64,000 nt of DNA, taken from the NCBI GenBank assembly GCA_947561715.1, contig OX387205.1:7941001-8005000 (forward strand), in the 5' to 3' direction. This document shows positions 23,675-34,224 of the stretch, in pieces. Made by a program: the position numbers and the translations under genes. How positions within the stretch are numbered: position 1 is the first letter of the stretch; each line of letters opens with the position of its first letter. The notes beneath the pieces are model-generated. The model searched no databases. It had not been told where the DNA came from and saw only the letters and a list, made by a program, of their open reading frames with translations. This DNA comes from Ascidia mentula. Its lineage: Eukaryota; Chordata; Ascidiacea; Phlebobranchia; Ascidiidae.

Positions 23675-26600
23675 TTGAAGGTTTGTTTGATGACAAACAA
23701 AATGGTTGGGACAAAAGCGACACTAAATAAAATTGTGTTGGACTTAAATTCGCTATATCGCGAAGCTCAAGAGCTATTGGTCGATATGAACAATGTGTAC
23801 AAGGTTAAAGAAAAGATACAGTTAATTCATACTCTCTGCATAGAGAAGCACAATACATCTACGCCGCAAAGCGTTGAAATGCCCAAGATTAGGCAACGCA
23901 GGAACTTGCCACTTTGAAAAAAGACAAAGAGGAATTCGATGCACGTTTCAAAGAATGGTTTAATCAATGTGCATCGAAGAATGTAGATAAGGTTAGCGTC
24001 ATATCAAAACGAACTGGCGCGTCACTGTGTACTGCACACACCTCTAGCACCCAATCAAGTACTAAACGCACAGAGACTTTGGTTCGCAAAGAAATGGCCC
24101 TTTTAAAGAAACGACAGTTAGCTGAAAGGAAAAAGATTGCTGCTGAAAAGCAGATGATGAAGCTGCTAAAGATCAAAGAGTTGTAAAGGAACTTGAGTTG
24201 TTGGGAGTGGAACATGAGGTACAAGCAGCGGAGATTGAGGTTGAAATGTGCAAAGCGCTATAGATAACTAGATCTTAGCATGAACCAGATCGTTCGGTCT
24301 TGGGCATATCGCTAACCGAGTTAGTAGTGATAGTACAAAGCTCAACTATCTTATACAATACTGCAGTGACGAAGCAGAACGCATGATCAAGTTTTGCTCT
24401 TAATGGAAAGACCAGAAGGAAATCGTATAGGACGACAAATATTGCATGATAATTTTGGTCGTCCGTTTCTTATTGCCCGATCGTACAGAGAATGGTTTAC
24501 ACAGGGTTCCTTTCAGAAAGCAGACGATGCGAATTGGTTGCAAAGGTTGGCTCGTAACCTCGAGGAGTGTCTCGTAACGTTGACTCATTTGCATTATTTT
24601 GCTGACATATATAATTTTGAGCATTTACTGAGTATTGATAGACGTTTATCGGACGGGCTGGAGAAATTGATTTAAGTGGCGAGGAGCTAGAATTTCGCCA
24701 CTTCACAAGGTTTTTCTCCACCTTGTGAAGTGAAATACGAGGCGTCAATTTGTAATACCATGTTCGGAAGGTTGTTGACAACGTAGAAGGAAAGTGCTTC
24801 GCAGAGATCAGTAAGGACAGTGATGGTAACTTCGCATGTTGCTGGGGTGTGGCCTGAGCGTGGACGTTCGTCTCGTCATCAGACACCAGGTGATACGCGT
24901 CATGTTTGTAATTCTGCCCATAAATTAGCAAACTGTAATGGTGTCAAGCGTAAGTCCGTCGAGAATCGCCAGAAGATAATGCGACAAGCGGGGCTTTGTG
25001 ACAATTGTCTTGTTCGAGGTCACTTTACAAGAGGTTGTACAGTACAGAGTTCCTGTTGATGGATGGTTGTTACCGTAGGCATCACACGTTGTTGCACCGT
25101 GAGTAGGCTATGCGAAGACCTCCAAACGGCCTTCTGGTGAGCGAGAACAAATTTCAGCTGTGACAAGAAGTGAAGATGCGGACCGTGTATGGCTACCTCA
25201 AGCGAGGGTACGAGCAACGAGTGCAGTAGGAGTAAGCTGCCGTAAGTCCTGTATGGCATTTGTCGCATCATCCCGTTGTTTATCCGATAAAGCCTGGGAA
25301 GGTAAGAGTCGTGTTTGATTGTGCCGCGAAGTTTTCAGGGACGTCACTAAACGAACAATTACTGCAAGGACCTGATTTGATTAACAGTCTGGTAGGGGTT
25401 CTGGTGCGATTTTGTAAGGAGTCGATCGCATTGGTTGCCGACATGGAGGCCATGTTTCACCAGGTTAGGGTTGGCCCAGTAAACACGAATTGCCTGAGAT
25501 TCGCATGGTGCACTTATTTGGCACGATGTCATCGCCGTGTTGTGCAAGCCATTGTTTGCGTCGAACCACTGACGACAACAGCGAAGACTTCGATGCCGAG
25601 ACTGGTTCAACCGTTAAACGCATTTTTTTTTGTAGACGACCTTTAGAAGTCAGTTGCAAGCATTTTCAAAGCAGAGAAGTTGGTGACGGAGTTGCATTGT
25701 TGCAACGTGGGTGATTGAACCTGAGAAAGGCTGCCTGAAGAGTTTGTATTAAAAACCCACATGAGCATGGCCGCTCATGTTGCAGCACCGACGGTGGATG
25801 GCTGGGACAGATTAAATCAGCGCTACTCGTCGTGGTGGAAGCTGAAAAAGGCTGTGGCATGGTTGCTGCGGTTTGTGAGTTACATTCGAAACAAGAAAAA
25901 GTCGCCAGTGGCTACTCCGCTGGGCGCCGACGAGTTTTAAAAGGATGAGTTTGCCATGATCAAACATTTATAAAGGATGGAGTTTCCCGATGAAAAAAGG
26001 GGACAAACGTACCTTGCAGGAACGCATGCCGAAGAAGATGAGCGGAAAGCTGACCTCAAAGAAACTGAACCTCTGGTGGGTGGTGTTTAGTCCGTTGGAG
26101 GAAAGTTGCATCGAGCGAAAATATGCTACGATTTAAACTTCAAAGCATTTTTATATTGCCTAACAAACTTCATGTTACAGATCTGATTATCGTGGATCAT
26201 CACAAGAAGGTTGAACATTCGGGAATGGGATTAACTTGGACGGCGTTACGTCAGAAATATTGGATAGTTCGCGGTGGAACTGACGTCAGACGTCGGCCAA
26301 TGCATATTTATCGACGCCTTGCGAGGGTTTATCGGTCGTCGTGGGAAGCCAAAAAAATTTTTTAGTGACAATGGCACTAATTTTTTTGGTTCTGAACAGA
26401 TTTTACGTGAATCCTTGCAAGCTTGGAATCAAGCTCAATTCTATGAGAGTCTCAGACAACGAGGAGTCGATTGGGCTTTCAATCCACCAACTGCCAGTCA
26501 CATAGGTGGGGTATGGTAGAGGCTCATTCGATCAATAAGAAGAATACGGGGCACGCTTCTGTCTAAGCAACCAACTTCGGATGAAACATTTCGTACAGTG

Positions 26601-26982
26601 ATGGTTTGAGGTGGAGATCTTGAACGCAAGACCGCTTACCCCGATTACAATGGATCAAGAAAGTGAGGAGTCGTTGACTCCCAATCATTTGCTTTTGTTG
26701 GGACGATTCGACATCTTGCCGCCCGGTGTGTTCGACAAGAAGGACAATTATGTTTGGGCGAGATGGACGAAAGAGTATTTGCCGACGTTGCAAACGCGTC
26801 AAAAATGGACTGCGTTTACGCGAAACCTGGCGTGTGGTGATGTCGTTCTTTTTCGCGGACAATTCTGTTCCGCGAGACAGATGGCTGATGGGAAGAGTGA
26901 TTGAGACTTATCCGGATCATTTCGGATCGGTACGAAGTGTACTGGTCAAAAACAAGAATGGGATTGCGTTAAAGTGCATGTG
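23675..26982 (+). mobile_element. BEL/Pao LTR retrotransposon, fossil
   Basis: This is an old, broken BEL/Pao element. Recognisable parts in order are gag-like coding (about 23675-24675), a CCHC zinc-knuckle region (about 24900-25060), a reverse-transcriptase block (about 25260-25650), a BEL-type integrase block with zinc-binding and catalytic-core similarity (about 26120-26520) and the C-terminal DUF5641-like tail typical of BEL/Pao (about 26600-26980). The remains span about 3.3 kb, well short of an intact element, and the reading frames carry many breaks (at least ten). I saw no convincing long terminal repeats. The degree of decay suggests an old insertion. Confidence 0.85.
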
Positions 26983-29784
26983 ACACGAAAAAACAAAACA
27001 TAATAGTAATTAAACTAAGAGATGGTCATAACTTTAAAACATTTTTGGCGAGAAAAGTAGGTTGACACAGCGACTCGTTTCTGAGATACAGACGATCAAA
27101 GTCGCATTTTTACCGTTGCGAACGAAATCGTGCGAAAGCGAGATTATTGTTGCTTGACGTCATAGAAGGCGCTTTAGCCGCACGAGTGCTGGCAGCAAAC
27201 CTTATGTACGTTGGGATAAAAAAAACATTGCAAAACTGGTTTAGTATAGTTTTGCATTAAACAGGGCACTTGAACAAGTGCAACAATAGGATTTTATTGT
27301 TAATTTGAGCTGCAGACGGATGGGCACTGTTTCGAACTATTAAGTCTTATTTGGTTGGGTTATGATAAAACAGAAACTGATACAGGGTGTTCTTGTTGTT
27401 GAAGCATTTATGATCGCTAACGTGATGCATGAACTTCTAAAAACACTGCAGAGACAAACTGTCGATTAAGCAATGTCGCTTTGTCCAATCACAGCAAAAC
27501 ATAAATGTAATTAAAGTTTGAGGCAACACAGCACTACATGTTATTATGATTTAGTACCACTTTTTGTCTGGCAGTAGCGTTACCTACGAGTTCGCGTCAT
27601 AAATGATTTGATTAATTTGCCACAATCAACCACTAATGTATTTTTCGCAATATACTTTGCCACTAGAAATGTTGGAATCATCAAATTAAAGTCAATGCAA
27701 AGGTGGGGCCTTTGGTTTGTGACGTCACGGTGACACATTTTTGTGTAATGTAAAACCTTGTCCTGACCTTTGAGGTAACATAGTTTGTTGATTTTCCTGT
27801 GTTTGAAACTATTCGATATCTGAAATATAAGGCGCCTTCTCCTATGTAAACAATGCATTTTTTTTAGGCGAGCGCCTTGTGTGGCGTCATATTCCCTACA
27901 TCGAAAATGGTTTACGATTTTTGGTCGTCGCTACTTTTCGTACCGTTTTCTACATTTTTTAGTTGACGTAGAAGCGAAAAAAAACAAAAACATTATATTT
28001 GGATATATATGTTTGTTGTAGATGTACCTTTAGTTTTACGCAAAGTTGCCATGGCTGTGTCATATGCACTTTAAGCGTCCGATCGCTAAGTTGTGTGTCG
28101 TGCAAAAGTCGGTCGATGCATGATAAGGGGTGTTGCTTTGTGTATGCCGTTTTTCATGTTGTGCTCGCTGTATAAGTTGTATATAAGATGTGCTTAATGG
28201 GCTCACACATCGGGGCCGGGTATGTTGCAGCGAGGCTTGTAGGTTTTGCTTTGTGACGTTCGGCGGCTGTGACGTAATAGTGCGCAGTATTACAACACGC
28301 CTAGCCACATTTTTAACGTTAATAGTGAACGTTTTGGCCATCAGGGTCATTGCAGTAGTAGCATTACTGTAGATCTTAGAAAAAATAAATGTGCTATTTC
28401 TAAGAAACATGCCTCATTTGAACTTGCGTGCTTGGTTGTTTCTCAGAAACGATAGCCTATTACAGAGTGCGCGGTGCTAGAGCTTTACTAGGTGTAGATA
28501 AAAGCAATCATACACAAATTATCGCAGTTATTCTTTAAACATAAGCTCTTCATTCCTGACAAAATCGGAATACGTTTCTGAAACAAATCCAATTACTATA
28601 TCAAAAGCAGCGCACTTTTAGTTCATAGTCTTTTCTGCCCATAGGCATGATGAACAGCACGTTTGGCGCACTGTTATCTGTTAGCCTACACCTTATTTTG
28701 TTATAAGGCTCAAACCAGATTCTACTAAGTTAGTGGTCTCTGCTCAAACGTTTTTTTAAAACGAGTTTTTCGTTGGTTTTGCTGATGCTGCTATGACTAA
28801 AACTAAAGTCTGCTCGCGAGTTCTTGCTGTAAGCTACTAAAAGTTACGATGAAATAAAGGCCCGTCGTCGAGCCGGATGCCAGAAGGCTATGAAAGTTCT
28901 TACTACGTCTCTGCATCCTTCGTTTTGTATTTGAGCTGTTTGTTAAATTATAACTTACTCGGCCACAATATATTTCTTTCCTATTTTTAATGATTGGTAT
29001 TTTAATTCCATCTTAAAATCAAGAGTCACTTTCTTCGGATCAAAAAAGTCGTCTGCCGTTGTTTGTGTAATTTTATGTTTGGTCGTGATTTTTCCACCCC
29101 TCACAATAATTTACACAAATCTTCGCCACTGATATTCTCGACCTCAATGACCCTTCATTCACTTGTAAAGGTAGATCTACAAATATTTGGATTAAAAGCA
29201 TGGGGAATCACTGAGTTACGGTATTCCGTGGCCTACCCCATTATTGACAACGAAAAAGAAGGCGCTTATCTTTATTCTTCCCAGTAAATTTATTGACTTG
29301 TAATCGTTGACTAGACTACTTACAGAATTTTTTACTTACACCTAGTGTGAAAGGTTGTACAGTATTAAGGAATTTATTGGTCAGGTTGAATTGACTTTAT
29401 ATAACTTAAAACCACTGACCCAGGCATTGACTGAGCAATCGCCCACAGGATTGGATAAATTGCCACAAAACTGTTTTTTTGACAAAGTCTGTTTGGTGTT
29501 TAAACCAACGATCTAAAGCAGATGAATTTCACTGTGTTGCGGATGCAAATATGTTCATAGGCCACACGACCTTTACACCAAGTAATAATTTTTAACCCAA
29601 ACTGTAAACCAACCACTGTATTTACATCTCTGTGGTGACCCTAATTTGGTGTGAAGGATACGTTTTTTGGGGTCCTCTAAGATGTTTTTTGTAACTTTGT
29701 ATGTTGTAAAAATTATACTTCTAAACATAATTTCAAAACCAATAGTTGTTCTTTAATTTCAACAAAACGCCTGGAAAATGAACT
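26983..29784. other. Gene-free stretch between the BEL fossil and ATP5PF
   Basis: No coding exon is supported. A decayed copy of the hammerhead-bearing repeat lies at 27308-27350. TGACGTCA-type palindromes occur near 27721, but nothing shows they are functional. Short open frames on both strands have no recognised domain. Confidence 0.5.
27308..27350 (-). ncRNA. Decayed hammerhead-repeat copy
   Basis: On the minus strand this copy keeps GTTCGAAACAG, the GTC triplet and the stem I strand TGCAGCT (27308-27314), followed by CTCAAATTAACAATAAAA, like the 3' flanks of the other copies. The CTGATGA box and the opposite stem I strand are lost, so it cannot fold as an active ribozyme. Confidence 0.6.
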
Positions 29785-30308
29785 TTATATATCATCCTGA
29801 TTAAGGTCCGGTTCTGAAAACTTAAACTCTGGGAACTTGGTTGGGTCGTCAACGCTGAACACCTTTTTTAGTCTGTTGATGGCATCTTCTTTTTGTTGTT
29901 GATATTCCGGCCCAGCATCAACAGGTCCACCTCCTTGCTTTTCACTCAAGTTCCTATAATTTTTCACCTACATAACAAAATACAATAAAACTATTTATAT
30001 TTTTACAGCTATGATTAACCAGTCTTTCTAATTAACAATTAAATAACAGGTTTTTCAACAAAAAGTTCTTTAAAATTCTGTATTAGTTATGAACAATTAA
30101 CAATATGATCCAGTTATATTTGAAATCCATGCATTAGTGATTTAATGTCGGATGCAGATTTACATACCTGGTCAGCAAAAATCTGTTGTACTGGATCCAT
30201 GGGATTGTTAGAAACAGTTGTTGCCGAGAAAGCCCTATAGTTTAATAAACGCATCCATTTGTTTTGACACTGAGCAGATATTCTTTGAATTGATTGTTGT
30301 AATGCCAT
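29785..30308 (-). CDS. ATP5PF: ATP synthase coupling factor 6, mitochondrial
   Basis: This is subunit F6 of the peripheral stalk of mitochondrial F1Fo ATP synthase, which helps hold F1 to Fo. The exons (minus) are 30168-30308 and 29785-29967, joined in phase 0, giving 107 residues (human 108). The N-terminal 30 or so residues are rich in R, Q and S, as expected of a mitochondrial presequence. The mature part contains NPMDPVQQIFADQ (human ELDPIQKLFVDK), GGGPVDAGPEYQQ (human GGPVDASSEYQQ) and KFPEFKFSEPDL near the end. I chose the ATG at 30308. An acceptor ends at 30340, leaving a 31-nt leader. ATTAAA on the minus strand, about 25 nt past the stop, could be the poly(A) signal. Confidence 0.93.
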
Positions 30309-30339
30309 TGTCAAACAGGGCTTAATTTACACAATGCCA

Positions 30340-30864
30340 CTAAAACAAACATAAGATTTATGAGGCTAAAATTACCCATGATTAAATAGCTTTACACCTG
30401 TAATTTAAATCGCTACAATGCAAAATTTATGAAGAAACTTAGCAATGCAAGATGTTGTTTCCCTCCAGTACAAAATGTGGCAAAAATGGAACATGGTTAT
30501 ATTGGGGATTTTTTCAGCAGAAAATAAATTACGTGTGTCAGCAAACGCAACTAGGTTCGGCCACACAATTATTTAATCTCAAACCAATCTCAGTCAGCTT
30601 CTCAAACACAAACCAACCAACCAACCTTCTGCCCCGATTAGGACAAAAACACTAACGCACATCGTTTTGCATACATTGTATTAAGATTTTTGTTGCGTTT
30701 AAAAAAAATAGTAAAATATTTAATACGCCAAGATCCTGCCAGTCATGCAGTTGCATGAAACACGTTTATAAAAACGTTTATAAAAATTACCGTACATCAA
30801 TTGTCAGCAGAATCGTTTTGGCCATTGGCAGTGGTTTCCCGACGTGACCAACAAAATCGCTCTA
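30340..30864. other. Upstream spacer of ATP5PF
   Basis: No coding exon is recognised. The three bases CTA at 30862-30864 are the left target-site duplication of the Harbinger element. Confidence 0.5.
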
Positions 30865-31256
30865 GGGTCGAATTCACCAAGCAGGATTAACTTAATCCGG
30901 ATTAGGGCTTAATCCAGGATTAATTAATCCCGGTTTAAGCCTGGAGTTAAACTGGTAGTCACCAACCAAGATTAAACCGGGATAACTTAATCCAAGGTTT
31001 AATCCAGATTAAATAGTTAATCCACGATTTTGCTGAGTCACCAGAAAGCGCGAGTGGCAATTTTGGCGAATGTAGTCATTCCAAACGTGTAAAAGTGTAT
31101 TGAATATGTCAAAAACACAGAAGTTTCATTAATATTATCAATTTTATGGCTTCTGATTGTGCATGAGAATTGTAGCAGTTGCATTTTTATAATTACAATG
31201 TATTCAATTAATTTAATATAGCTCTATTTCTGCGGATTTCAGTTTAATTAGTGATA

Positions 31257-32008
31257 ATGCCTCGTTCAGCAAACTTTAGCTCATTGGAAAAAGATCTTTT
31301 GATTTCCTTGATTGAGTCATATCATGACGTAGTAGAATGCAAAAAATCTGATCATTTAACAAAAAGATGATGCTTGGAAGAAAATAGAACAAGAGTTTAA
31401 CAGCAGTTCAGTTAGTCAATCAAGGTCGATCGAGCAGCTTAAATGGCTGTGGAAAAATATGAAAGCATCAAGCAAAAAAAGTGCTGCTTTCAATAGAAGA
31501 GAGCGTGTAAAAACAGGAGGTGGACCACCATCAATTTCATCAGACAGCACTTCAGAGAAAGTTGAATTGTTTATGTCATGCACATCTACTTCTAAAACCA
31601 CTACTATTGTCTGTATACATTGTAATTAATATACTTTGCAGCTTTAATATCAATGGTTCTCAATCCATTGTCTAATGAATTTGATGACGATGCAGTATTA
31701 GATTTAACTGATTGCACAGATACTAACACTTCAGCCTCAGGTGACACATATCACACCATTTTTCACATTAGTCATACTATTAATATTTGCTTTGTTGCAG
31801 TTTATTCCAGTGTCAAAGATGTTTATACCAAACCAGAAATGATTTTGGTAGTAGACACTGAAAAGAAATCAATTGCAGAACAACTGCATGACAAAAAATG
31901 AATCTGTTACAACTTGAAATTGAGCAAAGAATGAAAGAACATGAAATTAAAATGCAGATATATGAGCAGAAATTAAAAAACACAAGGCAGAATAATCTTG
32001 TATTCTGA
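31257..32008 (+). pseudogene. Harbinger Myb/SANT-like DNA-binding protein, frameshifted
   Basis: This is the accessory protein that, in Harbinger elements, binds transposon ends and brings the nuclease to DNA. It starts MPRSANFSSLEKDLLIS at 31257. The Myb/SANT-like domain continues with AWKKIEQEF and LKWLWKNMK, then RRERVKTGGGPPS, as in MSANTD3-type proteins. An acceptor near 31641 opens an acidic stretch (NEFDDDAVLDLTD), and another near 31800 leads to the C-terminal coiled coil (EIEQRMKEHEIKMQ), ending at 32008. Two single-base frame breaks are seen, one in the A run near 31364 and one in the A run near 31895. Both lie in homopolymers, so they may be assembly errors rather than true inactivation. 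Confidence 0.75.
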
Positions 32009-32103
32009 TGTTTGCATGCCAATTCAGTTCCATTCACTGTATTTGTATATTGTGATTATTTCTTTTCTGTTCTTTTTCTATTCTGACCACCTTCTTTCTG
32101 TTC

Positions 32104-33161
32104 TTACCTAACAAAATCACCATATTTTTCAGTTGTATTTTTTAAAAATTTTGTGTAATGGTTTCGTAAAACCCGACCTGCAACAGATGGTTCTTGATTG
32201 TTATTGGATGCATCAAGTACACTGATATGTTCATTGGGGTCATCAAACTCTTCGAAAACTTCACCCTTTCGCACAGCATAGTTGTGTAAGCAGGCTGTGG
32301 CAACTATAATGGTAAGTGTATTTTTTACATTTGTTCTGATTGGAATCCTCAAACAGCGAAAACGTTGTTTCCAAACTCCAAATGCACGCTCAATTTTTGT
32401 TCTTGTGGTAATGTGTGAAGAATTGTAATTTCTTTCTTTCTGGTTGCTCGGATTTAGAAGTGGTGTCATCATATAATTTCTGCAAGCATATCCTCCATCA
32501 CCAAGTAGTAACCCTTCCATTAATTTGTTTTCTAGTTGGTGACACAAGTGACTGTTGTCAAATATCCTGCAGTCATGAGTGGAACCGGGCCATCGACAAA
32601 CCAGATTGGTGAAGAGCATATCAGGATCACAGACAGCTTGCACATTGATGGAGAAATATCCCTTTCTGTTTCGATATATTTCTGCAGTATCTCCACCAGG
32701 CGAGACTATGGGGACATGTGAACAATCAATTGCACCAATCACATTTGGAAAACTAGCCACTTCATAGAACTTGGCTTTAACAATTTGCAACAATTCATTA
32801 GATGGAAAATCAATGAACATTTTGTGTCTCTTTGCCACTGCTTTTGACACTCTGTGAATAATTCGGCATGAAGATGATTGGCTAATGCCTATTAGATCAC
32901 CATCTGTCTTTTGGAAATGCCCTGTTGCAAAAAATCTCAAAGCAGTGCATATATTTAGTTCTTCGTAGTGACACAGTATAGATCATTCCCTATTAACTGT
33001 AATAACTGAATCACATTTCCCTTGCAAAACCTAAATCGACTTGTAAATTCTGCTTCATTAAACTTTTTCAGAGGGTTTATTCTATCACGTATACTTCTGA
33101 TTGTTGTATTGTGCTCACTTGTATCGTTTTCAATGAAATCCAATAAATCTATTACATCCAT
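32104..33161 (-). pseudogene. HARBI1-type DDE transposase with one frameshift
   Basis: This is the Harbinger nuclease, the enzyme that cuts and rejoins the element. From an ATG at 33161 an N-terminal part (MDVIDLLDFIEND, RFRFCKGNVIQLLQLIG) runs to about 32955. After a one-base shift near 32950 the frame continues through ICTALRFFATGHFQK to the stop at 32104. The DDE residues are visible: IDCSHVPI (first D), LLGDGGYACR (second D) and KIERAFGVWK (E). Total length would be about 345 residues, as in intact family members. The break is in an A/T run; otherwise the gene looks intact, so either the copy died very recently or the base is an assembly error. Confidence 0.85.
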
Positions 33162-33494
33162 GATATGTTTTACAATACCCACTAGTCGTATCTAAGGAGA
33201 TTTTTAAAAATTTTTATTTTTAAACTTTTTTTGCAAATTTTTGATTAAAATATATTTCTCAGACGTTTTTAGGAAATTTTACCAAGTTTCATAATTTTAA
33301 AACACCTCTAACGTTGTCAAATTCGGCTTAATCCAACCTTAAACCTGGGGTATAGCAGGATTAAATTTTCGGTACTTTAATCCTGGATTAAAATATAATC
33401 CCGGTTGGTGAATAGGGCATTATGGGATAATCCCATGTTTAATCCAGGATTAGCTTAATCTTGGATTAATCTAACTTGGTGAATTCAACCCCTA

Positions 33495-34224
33495 ATGTCT
33501 AATTGGTAACCTCTGGTCTGGATTTTTGAGCGGAGTGGAGTTGGAGTAGAAAATGTTTTTTTAGACCCAATTTCCAAAAGGTGGAATCCAGGAACCTCGC
33601 TAGCTCGTCTGCAATGCCATACAGATTAAATGAATCTGTAACCATACAAATGTCATCGTTAATAAAGCGTTGCATATTGCATTTTGCATCTTGCACAAAT
33701 AACTTCGAACGTTTGTTTGGGTTATTATAAACATCTAATAAACCGATATTCATAAAGATAAGAAATATATGCAGTTCGAAACTGTCTGGATTCGCCTCTG
33801 CGAAGAACTGGAGTCCACACAACTGTGTACTTGTGTGCGAGGAATTTGAGAAGATTCCCCGCAATTGCAGCGTAACTAATATTTTTTTTGTTAAACGAAG
33901 CAAGTAAATGTTGAAATTTAAGCATGTGAGAGATCGTGTGGTCTATCTTACACGACGCACAGTTCAGGGCCCACTGGCGTAACATTTCGTACTATCTTAA
34001 TACTAGGTGGCGCGTTGGAGATTCCAATGAAAACTTGATGTCCAGTTCTTGTGCGGGAAGGGACTTGCACTTGCCGGTCCCAGTGTGATCATATGATGTT
34101 CTGCGAGCACCAACAAGTTTAAAATTTTGCTCTCAATAACTATTTTATACAGTGTGCAATATATTTTTTTCCAGTGACAAATTCAAAGCAAAATTAATTT
34201 AAGTGGAATAATATTATCAGGATA
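33495..34224 (-). other. Spacer with unrecognised minus-strand open frames
   Basis: Overlapping minus-strand frames at 33725-33985 (begins MLRQWALNCASCKIDHTI) and 33499-33903 are unusually long for this AT-rich sequence. They could be first exons of a gene transcribed divergently from BCL10, about 240 bp away. No family is recognised, no clear splice set joins them, and the Harbinger insertion lies just downstream. Treated as a weak candidate only. Confidence 0.25.

Larger units (their letters stand above)
30865..33491. mobile_element. PIF/Harbinger DNA transposon, 2.6 kb, nearly complete
   Basis: The ends are inverted repeats: GGGTCGAATTCACCAAG at 30865 on the left, and on the right the complement of GGGTTGAATTCACCAAG, ending at 33491. 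Both are flanked by CTA (30862-30864 and 33492-33494), the 3-bp duplication expected of this superfamily. The subterminal regions (30890-31020 and 33325-33480) are full of GGATTAA/TTAATCC words in both orientations. Inside are the two genes standard for the family, convergently transcribed: a Myb/SANT-like DNA-binding protein (plus) and a HARBI1-type DDE nuclease (minus). The low divergence of the ends and the few coding lesions suggest a recent insertion. Confidence 0.93.

Noticed and set aside
23300-27400. Long terminal repeats around the BEL/Pao fossil
   Set aside because: No pair of matching direct repeats could be found by eye on either side, so none is annotated.
27715-27740. TGACGTCA palindrome as a CREB/ATF site
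   Set aside because: It is far from any start of transcription that can be inferred and lies in a repeat-rich gene-free stretch.
30309-30314. Earlier start for ATP5PF at 30314
   Set aside because: The codon there is TTG. The first ATG is at 30308 and gives the expected length and presequence.
33162-33182. Earlier start for the Harbinger nuclease at 33182
   Set aside because: The codon is GTG. The ATG at 33161 gives a normal N-terminus for the family.
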